From contig JAEYUC010000081.1 of assembly GCA_023433705.1 (NCBI GenBank), positions 1-64,000 of the forward strand: DNA of 64,000 bases, given 5' to 3'. The DNA is from Pseudomonadota bacterium. Its GTDB lineage: Bacteria > Pseudomonadota > Gammaproteobacteria > Steroidobacterales > Steroidobacteraceae. Every line of letters starts with the position of its first letter. Within the stretch, counting starts at the first letter, position 1. The notes beneath the pieces were generated by a model that ran no database searches, was not told where the DNA came from, and saw only the letters and a list, made by a program, of their open reading frames with translations. The translations under genes were made by a program, and so were the position numbers. Shown here piece by piece: positions 44,535 to 52,934 of the stretch.

Positions 44535-47500
44535 ATGCACGTGCCGAACGAAAAACAGGTCTTGTTTCCGCGTCCGTCTTTTTCACGATCGAAACTGGCA
44601 GTCGCAGTCGCGATGTGTCTCGGCAGCGCGGGCGCCGCCCTGGCAGCCGACGAAACACCCGCGGCGGAGCTCGATGAAGTCGTCGTGACCGGCTTTCGCG
44701 GCTCGCTCAACGCCGCGCTCGCGGAGAAGCGCAACGAAACCGCCGCGATCGACGTGATCGCCGCGGAAGACATCGGCAAGTTCCCGGACAGCAATCTCGC
44801 GGAATCGATGCAGCGTATTCCCGGTGTCGCGCTCACGCGCGGCGACGGCGGCGAAGGCCGCAACATCTCCGTGCGCGGCCTCGGACCTGGCTTCACGAAA
44901 GTGCGTATCAACGGAATGGAAGGCGCCGCGCAGACCGGCTCGAGCGACATCTACGGCGCCGGCAACAACGGCCGCGCCTTCGACTTCAACGTGTTCCCCA
45001 CCGAGATCTTCTCGCAGCTCGCCGTGCGCAAGACGCCGTCCGCCGACGTGGAAGAAGGCTCGCTCGGCGCAACGGTCGACCTGCGTTCGCCGCGCCCCTT
45101 CGATTACGCCGACAACCAGGCCTTCAGCATCACCGCGCGCGGCATCTACAACGAGGTCAGCGAGGAAGTCGATCCGCGTGTTTCGCTGCTGGCCGGCAAG
45201 AAGTTCTTCGACGACACGTTCGGCGTGCTCGCGACCTTCTCGTTCCAGGAGCGTCATACGCGCGAAGTCGGATACTCCGCGGTGGACATCCTTCACTTTG
45301 GCACGAACGGCAACAACATCGGCACGGCGGGAGCTCCCGTCAATCTGCCGTTCTGTACGCCGATCGGCTGGACGCTGACCGGCATGAGCCCGGCGAACGG
45401 CGTGCGCGGCGCCGACGCGGACAATTGCAGCGTTCAGAACGCGATCGGCAACACCAATCCACGCACCAGCGATCTCGAAGCTTTCACCACCGTCTACAAC
45501 ATGACGAACCCGGCGATCCGCGACGCCGCGGGCAACCTCGTGCCGGGTGGTGGCGCGTTCCATCCGCGCCTGCCGCGCTACGTGAATTCCGAGCAGGACA
45601 CCGAGCGCACCGGCGGTAGTTTGTCGTTCCAGTGGCAGCCGACCGAAAACACGACGATCTCGCTGGACGGCTTGTTCTCGCGCTACCAGCAGGAGCGTCG
45701 CGACAACTACATCCTCGGCCTCTCCTTCGGCCGCAACATCAGCAACAACGGCCAGCCGATGGTCTCGATCCGCGACGTCGAGTTCGACTCGCTCGGTTCG
45801 ATGACCTACGGCCTGTTCGACGGCGTCGACGTGCGTTCCGAGGGCCTGGTCGACCAGTTCGTCTCGACGTTCAAGCAGGGCAGCCTGGAACTCACGCACA
45901 AGTTCAACGATGCGTTCGACGTGCGCGTGTACGCCGGCCGCTCGCTCAACGAGTGGGATGGCCCGCTGCGCTTCCAGACCTTCATGGACGCGATCGACAC
46001 CGACAACTTCTCGGTGGATTTCCGCGGCGGCCGCACTTCGCCGATCATCACGTTCGGCTTCGACGTATCGAATCCGAACAACTTCATGTACGCGGCGACG
46101 CCGGACGGCAACCAGACCGTGCTCGGTGGCTTCTCGCTGCAGGGCAAGCCACAGCGAAACGTCACGACCATCAACACCTTCGAGCTCGAGGGTGGCTGGC
46201 AGATGACCGACATGTGGAAGCTCAAGGTCGGTGGTCAATATCGCGAAAACCACTTCAGCCTGCGTGGCTCGAACCCGCTGCGAAACATGACCGTCACGCA
46301 GAACCTCCCGGCGGGCGTCACGATGGCCGACATCACGCGTCAGATCAGCGGTCTCGACGACCTGTTCGGATCGGGCGCGCCGGCGAGCTGGGCGGCCATC
46401 GACCTGAAGAAGTGGGACGAGGTCTTCGACATCGACAGCATCCTGACCTGCCAGGCGCCGGATTGCGGCGCCGCGCAGAGCAGCATCTTCGAGGATGTGA
46501 CCAGCGGCTTCGTGATGTTCACCTTCAATTCGGGTGACGCCTGGGGCATTCCGGTCCGCGGCGACTTCGGCGTGCGCTACGTGAAGACGGACCAGACCGC
46601 GGCGGGCGTGATCCCGGTGACGTCTCCGGGCACATCGCCCTTCACGTCGTTCGCCCAGTTCAACGAAGTGGAGCGCGATTACTCGGACACGCTGCCTTCG
46701 TTCAACGTGGTATTCGAGCTCACCGACGACCTGCTGCTGCGCCTCTCGGGCTCGAAGGTCATGTCGCGTCCGGAGCTCGGCAACCTGGCGCCGACCGCCG
46801 GCGTCACGGCGACCACGCGCACCGGCAACGTCAACAACCCGTTCCTCAACCCGATCCGCGCGAAGACCGCGGACCTGGCGCTGGAGTGGTATTTCGCCGA
46901 GGGCTCGCTGGTTTCGGTGGCGTACTTCTACAAGGACATCGACAGCTTCATCCAGCGCATCACGAGCCAGATCCCGTTCAACGAACTGGGTCTGCCGCCC
47001 GCGCTGCTGGACGGCTCGCCGTCCTCGCCGACGGACATCTTCACGGTGGGTCGCTTCGAGAACACGCCGGGAGGTCCGCTGAAGGGCTTCGAGATCAACA
47101 CGCAGGTGCAGTTCCGGTTCCTGCCGGGGATCTGGAGCAACTTCGGCGTGCTGGCTAACTACACGAAGGCCGACGCGGAGATCGAATACATCCTCGCCAG
47201 CGCCGACGGTGTGCCGACGGCGACCACGACCGCGGATCTCGTGGGACTGTCGCCCAACTCCGCCAGCGGCACGCTGTTCTACGAGGACAGCCGCTTCAGC
47301 ATCCGCACCACGGCGTCGTATCGCGACCGGTTCTTCCGTGCTCTGCCTGCCTCTCCGGGCAGCGACGTGCGCGGCGACCTGTCGACGACCTTCGTGGACG
47401 CGCAGGCCTCCTGGTACGTGAACGACAACCTGACGATCCTGATCGAGGCGCAGAACCTCACGGGCGAGCGCAACGTGCTCTACATCGACAACACGCGCGA

Positions 47501-47564
47501 GGACACGCTGTTCGAGACGGAGATCGGCACCACGTACACGCTGGGCGCCACCTTCAAGTTCTGA
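44535..47564 (+). CDS. TonB-dependent receptor, Xanthomonas/Caulobacter type
   Basis: The 1009-residue outer-membrane receptor has a long signal region (about 1-38), a TonB-box-like LDEVVVTGFRGSL near 46, and the subfamily's ETAAIDVIAAEDIGKFPDSN near 68. The plug shows RNISVRGLGPGFTKVRING near 110. The barrel ends in GATFKF with terminal Phe, as expected for BAM recognition. This subfamily (TIGR01782-like) is often linked to carbohydrate uptake. A strong intrinsic terminator follows, so it is monocistronic. Confidence 0.93.
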   Translation: MHVPNEKQVLFPRPSFSRSKLAVAVAMCLGSAGAALAADETPAAELDEVVVTGFRGSLNAALAEKRNETAAIDVIAAEDIGKFPDSNLAESMQRIPGVALTRGDGGEGRNISVRGLGPGFTKVRINGMEGAAQTGSSDIYGAGNNGRAFDFNVFPTEIFSQLAVRKTPSADVEEGSLGATVDLRSPRPFDYADNQAFSITARGIYNEVSEEVDPRVSLLAGKKFFDDTFGVLATFSFQERHTREVGYSAVDILHFGTNGNNIGTAGAPVNLPFCTPIGWTLTGMSPANGVRGADADNCSVQNAIGNTNPRTSDLEAFTTVYNMTNPAIRDAAGNLVPGGGAFHPRLPRYVNSEQDTERTGGSLSFQWQPTENTTISLDGLFSRYQQERRDNYILGLSFGRNISNNGQPMVSIRDVEFDSLGSMTYGLFDGVDVRSEGLVDQFVSTFKQGSLELTHKFNDAFDVRVYAGRSLNEWDGPLRFQTFMDAIDTDNFSVDFRGGRTSPIITFGFDVSNPNNFMYAATPDGNQTVLGGFSLQGKPQRNVTTINTFELEGGWQMTDMWKLKVGGQYRENHFSLRGSNPLRNMTVTQNLPAGVTMADITRQISGLDDLFGSGAPASWAAIDLKKWDEVFDIDSILTCQAPDCGAAQSSIFEDVTSGFVMFTFNSGDAWGIPVRGDFGVRYVKTDQTAAGVIPVTSPGTSPFTSFAQFNEVERDYSDTLPSFNVVFELTDDLLLRLSGSKVMSRPELGNLAPTAGVTATTRTGNVNNPFLNPIRAKTADLALEWYFAEGSLVSVAYFYKDIDSFIQRITSQIPFNELGLPPALLDGSPSSPTDIFTVGRFENTPGGPLKGFEINTQVQFRFLPGIWSNFGVLANYTKADAEIEYILASADGVPTATTTADLVGLSPNSASGTLFYEDSRFSIRTTASYRDRFFRALPASPGSDVRGDLSTTFVDAQASWYVNDNLTILIEAQNLTGERNVLYIDNTREDTLFETEIGTTYTLGATFKF

Positions 47565-47580
47565 TCGCGTAATTGAACGG

Positions 47581-47613
47581 GGGCCGGGGCCGCAAGGTCC
47601 CGGCCCTTTTTTT
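47581..47613 (+). terminator. intrinsic terminator after the receptor gene
   Basis: An 11-base stem with one G-T pair (47581-47591 with 47596-47606) closes a GCAA tetraloop and is followed by seven T (47607-47613). It lies 17 bases after the receptor's stop. Confidence 0.95.
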
Positions 47614-47683
47614 ATGCCCGCGACTTGGACGCGGGTGCCGATCCGGCGTATTTTCACGACCACTACAACGAGAGTGAGTCGCC

Positions 47684-49042
47684 TTGAACGCCACCGATAT
47701 CTCCCTGCCAGCGTCGTCCCGTCTTTCGAAGTCCCTCCGAGCCCGACATCTCACGATGATTTCCATCGGCGGAATCATCGGCGCCGGCGTGTTCGTCGGA
47801 TCCAGCGCCGCCATCGCGACGATCGGTCCGGCGGTCGTGCTCAGTTACATCTTCGCGGGCATCGTGGTGTACGCGGTCATTCGCATCCTCGCGCGCATGG
47901 CGATGGATCAGCCGGGACTGGGCTCGTTCACCGAATACGTGCGCGCGGGTCTCGGCGACGGCGCGGGATTCGTGACGGGCTGGTTGTACTGGTGGTTCTG
48001 GGTCGTGGTGGTCGCCATCGAAGCCATCGCCGGCGCGGTCACCATCCAGACCTGGCTGCCGATGTTCGATGTGTGGCAGATCGGTCTCGTGCTCATGGTC
48101 GTGCTGACCGCGGTCAATCTCGCCTCGGCGCGCTCGTACGGCGAGTTCGAGTTCTGGTTCGCGTCCATCAAGGTCGCGGCGATCATCGTGTTCATCGTCG
48201 TTTCCGCGTCATGGCTTGCCGGCGTCGGCAATACGTCGAGTCCGGGCTTCACGAACCTGTGGGCGAACCAGGGCTTCGCGCCGTTCGGCTGGCAACAGAT
48301 CCTCGCGGGCGTCACGACGGTCATCTTCTCGATGGTGGGCGCCGAGATCGTCACGGTGGCCGCGGCGGAGTCGGCGGAGTCGAACAAGACGATGTCGCGG
48401 CTGGCCGCGACCGTCGTGCTGCGCATCCTGCTGTTCTACGTGCTGTCGATACTGCTGATTCTCTGCATCGTGCCGTGGACCGCGTTCACGCCCGGCGATT
48501 CCTCATTCGCGTTGGCGCTCGATCGCATCGGGATTCCTTTCGCGGCGACCATCATGAACATCGTCGTGCTCACGGCGGTGCTCTCGTGCCTGAATTCCGG
48601 CGTCTACGTGACCGCGCGCGTCCTGTTCGCGATGGCCGACCGGGGCGACGCGCCGCGCTGGCTGACCCAGGTGAACGGCCGCCAGGTTCCCGCGCGCGCG
48701 ATCCTGCTCGGCAGCGCCTTCGGTTTCATCGTCATGCTGATGCGCGACATCGCTCCCGCCGAGCTCTTCACGTTCCTGCTGAACTCCTGCGGCGCGCTGA
48801 TGCTGTTCACGTACCTGTTCGTGGTGATCGCGCACTTCCGCTTCCCGTACCACGACGCCGCGCACCGTGGCGCCGGCGGTGTGAAACTGGTCGCGGGCGG
48901 CGCGGCCGTCGCCATGTTCGCGGTGCTGGTCGCGATGTGTTTCATGCCGAGCAAACAACCCGAGATGTGGGCCAGCCTCGCGAGCCTTCTCGTGATCGTC
49001 GTCGCTCTGTTCGTGAAGCGCGCGCTCGCGAAGACGGCCTGA
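47684..49042 (+). CDS. APC-family amino acid permease
   Basis: The 452-residue protein has about 12 membrane helices. Amino acid permease landmarks are LTMISIGGIIGAGVFVGSS near 24, MDQPGLGSFTEYVR near 74 and FSMVGAEIVTVAAAES near 215. The profile is nearest to the GABA/aromatic permease group. The start is TTG 47684, giving the standard cytosolic N-terminus. It is flanked by the receptor's terminator and a convergent esterase gene (4 bases between stops). Confidence 0.88.
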   Translation: MNATDISLPASSRLSKSLRARHLTMISIGGIIGAGVFVGSSAAIATIGPAVVLSYIFAGIVVYAVIRILARMAMDQPGLGSFTEYVRAGLGDGAGFVTGWLYWWFWVVVVAIEAIAGAVTIQTWLPMFDVWQIGLVLMVVLTAVNLASARSYGEFEFWFASIKVAAIIVFIVVSASWLAGVGNTSSPGFTNLWANQGFAPFGWQQILAGVTTVIFSMVGAEIVTVAAAESAESNKTMSRLAATVVLRILLFYVLSILLILCIVPWTAFTPGDSSFALALDRIGIPFAATIMNIVVLTAVLSCLNSGVYVTARVLFAMADRGDAPRWLTQVNGRQVPARAILLGSAFGFIVMLMRDIAPAELFTFLLNSCGALMLFTYLFVVIAHFRFPYHDAAHRGAGGVKLVAGGAAVAMFAVLVAMCFMPSKQPEMWASLASLLVIVVALFVKRALAKTA

Positions 49043-49046
49043 GCCG

Positions 49047-49772
49047 TCACTTCGCGTCGAGGAAATCGATCGCCGCGTCGAGGTCCTCGGCCGACGGGTA
49101 TTCGTGCCCGAGATGCGGCAGGTCCATGAGCTTGACGTGAGCGGCACCGGCCTTGCCGTAACGTGAGAACACGCGGCGCATTTCCCGGCGGTTGAAATCG
49201 TCCCGGCCGGTGATGAACACGTAGTGGCGTTCGAGCGCGAGCGGCGGGACCGCCTCATCCGGCAGATCCGCGCCCACGATGTAGATCGCGCCCGCGTAGA
49301 GCTGCGGCGAATGCGTGATGGTCTGGCTCGCGACGCGGCCGCCGCCCGACATGCCCGCGATGTAGATGCGATCGGCATTCACCTTCGCGACCTTGCCCAC
49401 CAGTTCCGCGGCCATGATCGCGGCCAGCATGCGCTCCCGCGTGAGCCGTTCGTTGCCTGCGTCGTCGGGACTGATCCAGACGAGATTGCGGGCGTCGAAC
49501 ACGCGGCCCCAGTTCTCGGGGAAAGTCCCGGAATCCGTGGGCTTGATGAACACCACGACGCCGCTCGGCGCATCGGCGCCGTCGGGCAATCGCAGGTGAA
49601 AGTTCACGGCCTTGTCGACGGGCAACGTGCGCGCGAGTTTCGTCGCCTGTTCGGCGCCGAACAATTCCGCGGTCGTGGTGCTGCGCTCGAGGTACGTGGC
49701 TTCGGCCCACACGTGGCCCGACACCGCCACGAGTGCGAGCAATGGAATCCCCGAGAGCCGGCGCCGCGCCAT
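49047..49772 (-). CDS. secreted alpha/beta hydrolase
   Basis: The 241-residue protein has a signal peptide (LLALVAVSGHVWAEA). Its hydrolase fold has the nucleophile in IAGMSGGGRVA (near 143), the acidic residue in ITGRDDFNRRE and the His in LPHLGHEYP. This resembles small PHB-depolymerase-like or feruloyl-type esterases, but the substrate is not predictable. It is transcribed divergently from the CHASE2 gene across a 213-base gap (49773-49985), in which I saw no clear promoter. Confidence 0.78.
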   Translation of the reverse strand: MARRRLSGIPLLALVAVSGHVWAEATYLERSTTTAELFGAEQATKLARTLPVDKAVNFHLRLPDGADAPSGVVVFIKPTDSGTFPENWGRVFDARNLVWISPDDAGNERLTRERMLAAIMAAELVGKVAKVNADRIYIAGMSGGGRVASQTITHSPQLYAGAIYIVGADLPDEAVPPLALERHYVFITGRDDFNRREMRRVFSRYGKAGAAHVKLMDLPHLGHEYPSAEDLDAAIDFLDAK

Positions 49773-49985
49773 TGGTGCACGATCTCGCGGATCGTTGCGC
49801 GTGACAAGCGCTGGAACCCGACCATTTATTGTCAGCTGGCGCGCGGACCTGCCGGGCGCGCACCGGCGTTGAGATACCGCTCACATTGTCGCGCCGCTGC
49901 GCGCAGTAGCATCCTGGACGCATCCGACGGGAGGGTCGGGTGGCTGACACAACAGAACGAAACCTCCGGGGACAGTAGTTAGTTC

Positions 49986-51575
49986 ATGATTTCGCTGTCA
50001 TTGCGACGGCTCGGCAGGCCGGCTCTCCTGCCTTTCGCGTTTGCGGCGTTCGCCATTGCGGCGGCCCTGCAACTCACGGGCGCGCTGCGCCCCATCGACG
50101 ACGCGCTCGCCGACTGGCGGGCCCGCAATCTCGCGCGCACCGTCAACTCGGATGTCGTGATCGTCGAAATCGACGCCGCCAGCATCGATGTACTGGGTGA
50201 TTGGCCGTGGCCGCGCGAGTACCACGCGCAGCTCATCGGTCAGGTCACGCGGGCCGCGCCACGCTCATTGTTCCTCGATCTCGACTTCAGCACGTTGTCC
50301 AACACGTTCGACGATGCATTGCTCGAGACCGCGCTCGCCAGGCCGCGCGACTATCCGCTGCAGCTGCCCATCATCATGCTGCCGGCTTCGACCGACGGTG
50401 GAGCGTTTGCCATCAAGGCGCCGCGGAGCCGCTTCGTGCGTGGCATAGAACTCGTGATCGAGGCGCATGAGCGCGCCGCGGATGGGCTCACACGCACATG
50501 GCGGAATTCGTGGAAGCGGGAGCACGGCTGGCAGCGCAGCGTGATCGATCCGATGCGCATGCTTCCCGAGGAACACGACGTCGTCATCGACTATTCGATC
50601 CTGCCGGCGTCGTTCACGCGGCTGTCGGCCGCGGACGTGCTCGCGGGCCGCGTGCCGCTGGAGGCGCTGGCGGGAAAGCGCGTATTCGTCGGTCCCACCA
50701 TGCCCGCGATCGCCTACATGCTCCAGGTGCCGGTGCACGGTGCCTTGCCGGCCGTCGTGGTGCAGGCGATTGCGTATGAAACCGTCAGGATGGGTGCGCC
50801 GGTCGTGCCGGCGGTATTCAAGGCACTGCTGCTGATCGCGTGCTGGACGCTGCTGCTGGCCCTTTTCTACGGCGAGGACTGGCGGCGCAATCTCGCGGTG
50901 CTGGTGATTTCGTCGTGCGCGGCGGTGTTCGTCGGTTACCTGGCCTTCGAGCACAAACGGCTGTGGCTGAGTGCCGCTGCTCCGCTTGCCGCCGGCGTGA
51001 TGTTGTACGTGGCCTCGACGCTGCGCGCGCTCGACCCGAACATCTGGCGCGCAATTGCTTCGGCTCTCGGATTGCGTCGCGACCCGCGACTCGATGGCAT
51101 CCTCCAGGGCTCGGGCGACGCGACGCTCTGCGTCGACAGTACCGGAGCGATCCGTGCCGCGAATGCAGCCGCGGCACGCATGTTCGACTGTGCCAGCCAC
51201 GAGCTGGTCAACCAGCCGCTCGGAAGATTCATCACCATGTTCGCGGGCGAGGGCGCCGAGGCCCGGCTCGTGGCCCTCGACGGCCAGCCGCGCGGGTGCG
51301 ACTCGCGCACCTTGTCGGGAGTCGTCTTTCCCGTCGAGATCTCGTCGCGGCAGGTGCGGCTCGATGAACGTCGCCTGTTCGCGGTGTCCGTGCGCGATCT
51401 GCGGGAGCGCCGTGTCGGGGAGCGCCGCGTGCGAGACCAGCGGCAGCCACACGCCACCTTGGATCCATCGGCATCGGCGACGCCCGGCTCCGGTGCGGAT
51501 GCGCCGGAGAGCGAGTCGGGGCCGTGGCCGCGCCCGCCGGGTGGTGCCGACGCGGGGCGCCAGCTCCGCGGATAG
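49986..51575 (+). CDS. CHASE2-PAS membrane sensor lacking an output domain
   Basis: The 529-residue protein has an N-terminal helix (about 12-35), an extracytoplasmic CHASE2 domain (about 40-275: VVIVEIDAASIDVLGDWPWPR, then LAGKRVFVGPT), three helices (about 275-350) and a cytosolic PAS domain (about 370-480). It then ends in a disordered Arg/Pro/Ser-rich tail. CHASE2 proteins normally continue into GGDEF/EAL, kinase or cyclase domains; none is present in any frame before the convergent DUF3187 gene. It may be a naturally shortened regulator or a remnant. Confidence 0.85.
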   Translation: MISLSLRRLGRPALLPFAFAAFAIAAALQLTGALRPIDDALADWRARNLARTVNSDVVIVEIDAASIDVLGDWPWPREYHAQLIGQVTRAAPRSLFLDLDFSTLSNTFDDALLETALARPRDYPLQLPIIMLPASTDGGAFAIKAPRSRFVRGIELVIEAHERAADGLTRTWRNSWKREHGWQRSVIDPMRMLPEEHDVVIDYSILPASFTRLSAADVLAGRVPLEALAGKRVFVGPTMPAIAYMLQVPVHGALPAVVVQAIAYETVRMGAPVVPAVFKALLLIACWTLLLALFYGEDWRRNLAVLVISSCAAVFVGYLAFEHKRLWLSAAAPLAAGVMLYVASTLRALDPNIWRAIASALGLRRDPRLDGILQGSGDATLCVDSTGAIRAANAAAARMFDCASHELVNQPLGRFITMFAGEGAEARLVALDGQPRGCDSRTLSGVVFPVEISSRQVRLDERRLFAVSVRDLRERRVGERRVRDQRQPHATLDPSASATPGSGADAPESESGPWPRPPGGADAGRQLRG

Positions 51576-52688
51576 TCAGTCGCGGCGTTGCGGCTGGATC
51601 GCCGGCACCCACGCGAAGCCGACCTGGAAGCCGATGTCGGGGGTGTTGTTGAGGTTCTGCAGGTTTTCGGTCACCGCGAACGAAGCGACGCAGCAATCGA
51701 AGCGATGCCGCACGCCGAGGCTAAGCTGGTACTTGTCCTTGAGCAGGTCTTCGAGATCCGTGTCGCTGTTGCGATAGACACTGCGGCTGGCGTAGGCCTG
51801 CAGGTTCAGGTTCGTGCGGTCGGTGAGAATGCGTTCCCAGCCGACGACGATCGTGGGAATGATCTGCGCCTCGTGATGCACGGGCATCTCCTCGCCCGCG
51901 TAGTACACGGCGGACAAGTCGATGTGCAGCCCGTTGAACGTTCCGAGGCGGCGAAACGACGCCTGGAATCCGTAGTCGGTCCTGCCCGTCGAGAGGAACA
52001 GCCGCCGGCCGTTGTACGGCACCTTCACCGCGGTCTCGAGCGACATCTCCCACTTGCCGGGTAGTTGGATGCCCGAGTAACGCAGGCCGAAGGTCGGGTC
52101 GGCGAGCCCGGTCGTGTCGGGCTCGCCGAGCAGGACGACCTGCGAGCTCTTGAGGTCGTAGAGCAGATTCGTTTGGTTGCGCGCGAGCGCGGGGCGGCCG
52201 AACGTGCTGAAGCCGAACCCATCGTGAAAGCTCTCGATGGACGAATCCAAGAATCCGCCCTGGTACGTCACGAGCGTCGCGATGAGGTACGCGCTCCATT
52301 GACTGGAGATCTTGTAGTGGAACGCGACGTCGAGCGTGGAGGACTCCAGGTCGACGAGGTAGTTCTCTCCGGGCAATGCCTGGATGTCCGCGACCTCCTG
52401 CGGACCGAGACCGCGCCGGCCCTGGGTTTCCAGCCCGACTAGATAGTCCTCGACGGCCGGGCTCAGCGCCCAGGTGTTCTGGTGCGCGTACTCCGCCTCG
52501 ATCGCCCAGGTGTGCGATTCGATGCTGATCGCGTGCGCGGGTCGCATGTCGAGGCGCAGGAACCCGAATGGCGTGAGATCGCGCGATCGCAACATTCCAT
52601 AGAAGCGACCTTCGGCGTGCGCGACGCCGGAGAGGAAAACGAGGGCAATAATGCCGACCAGGGCACGTCCGGGTGTCCCCAGATTCAT
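51576..52688 (-). CDS. DUF3187-like outer-membrane barrel protein
   Basis: The 370-residue protein has a signal peptide (LVGIIALVFLSGVAHAEG). A beta-rich body with alternating hydrophobic strands follows, including SRDLTPFGFLRLDMRPAHA near 35, which recalls the DUF3187 family. ATG at 52686-52688, preceded by GGAG, gives the signal peptide; the open frame continues upstream to 52922 without support. It is divergent from the third TonB-dependent receptor across 246 bases (52689-52934). Function unknown; the family name is from memory. Confidence 0.75.
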   Translation of the reverse strand: MNLGTPGRALVGIIALVFLSGVAHAEGRFYGMLRSRDLTPFGFLRLDMRPAHAISIESHTWAIEAEYAHQNTWALSPAVEDYLVGLETQGRRGLGPQEVADIQALPGENYLVDLESSTLDVAFHYKISSQWSAYLIATLVTYQGGFLDSSIESFHDGFGFSTFGRPALARNQTNLLYDLKSSQVVLLGEPDTTGLADPTFGLRYSGIQLPGKWEMSLETAVKVPYNGRRLFLSTGRTDYGFQASFRRLGTFNGLHIDLSAVYYAGEEMPVHHEAQIIPTIVVGWERILTDRTNLNLQAYASRSVYRNSDTDLEDLLKDKYQLSLGVRHRFDCCVASFAVTENLQNLNNTPDIGFQVGFAWVPAIQPQRRD

Positions 52689-52934
52689 CGCTGACTCCAA
52701 TCCCTCGGAACAGGGTTTAACACGGACCTCGACCGTCTGTCCGGGGGAGATTCCTCGGCGCGATCGCGCGTGTGCGTGGCCCAAAAGATACAAGCCCACC
52801 TCGGCTCGTCGCAAGCAGATCGAGTCCGGTCTCGAGTACGCCACATCTGACTTCTTTTTTCCGCGGCGAAGCGTAGAAGTCGCACCTGTCGCGGCGAGGG
52901 ATTGGCGGCGGGCAAACCACAAGGAAGGTGTGCC

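Noticed and set aside
44583..47663. About 1000-codon antisense frame opposite the TonB-dependent receptor
   Set aside because: It mirrors the receptor codon phase and has no domain. GC-rich genes commonly leave the opposite strand open.
47614..49140. 508-codon frame over the amino acid permease
   Set aside because: It is an out-of-frame read of the permease; the real frame has twelve helices and the family motifs.
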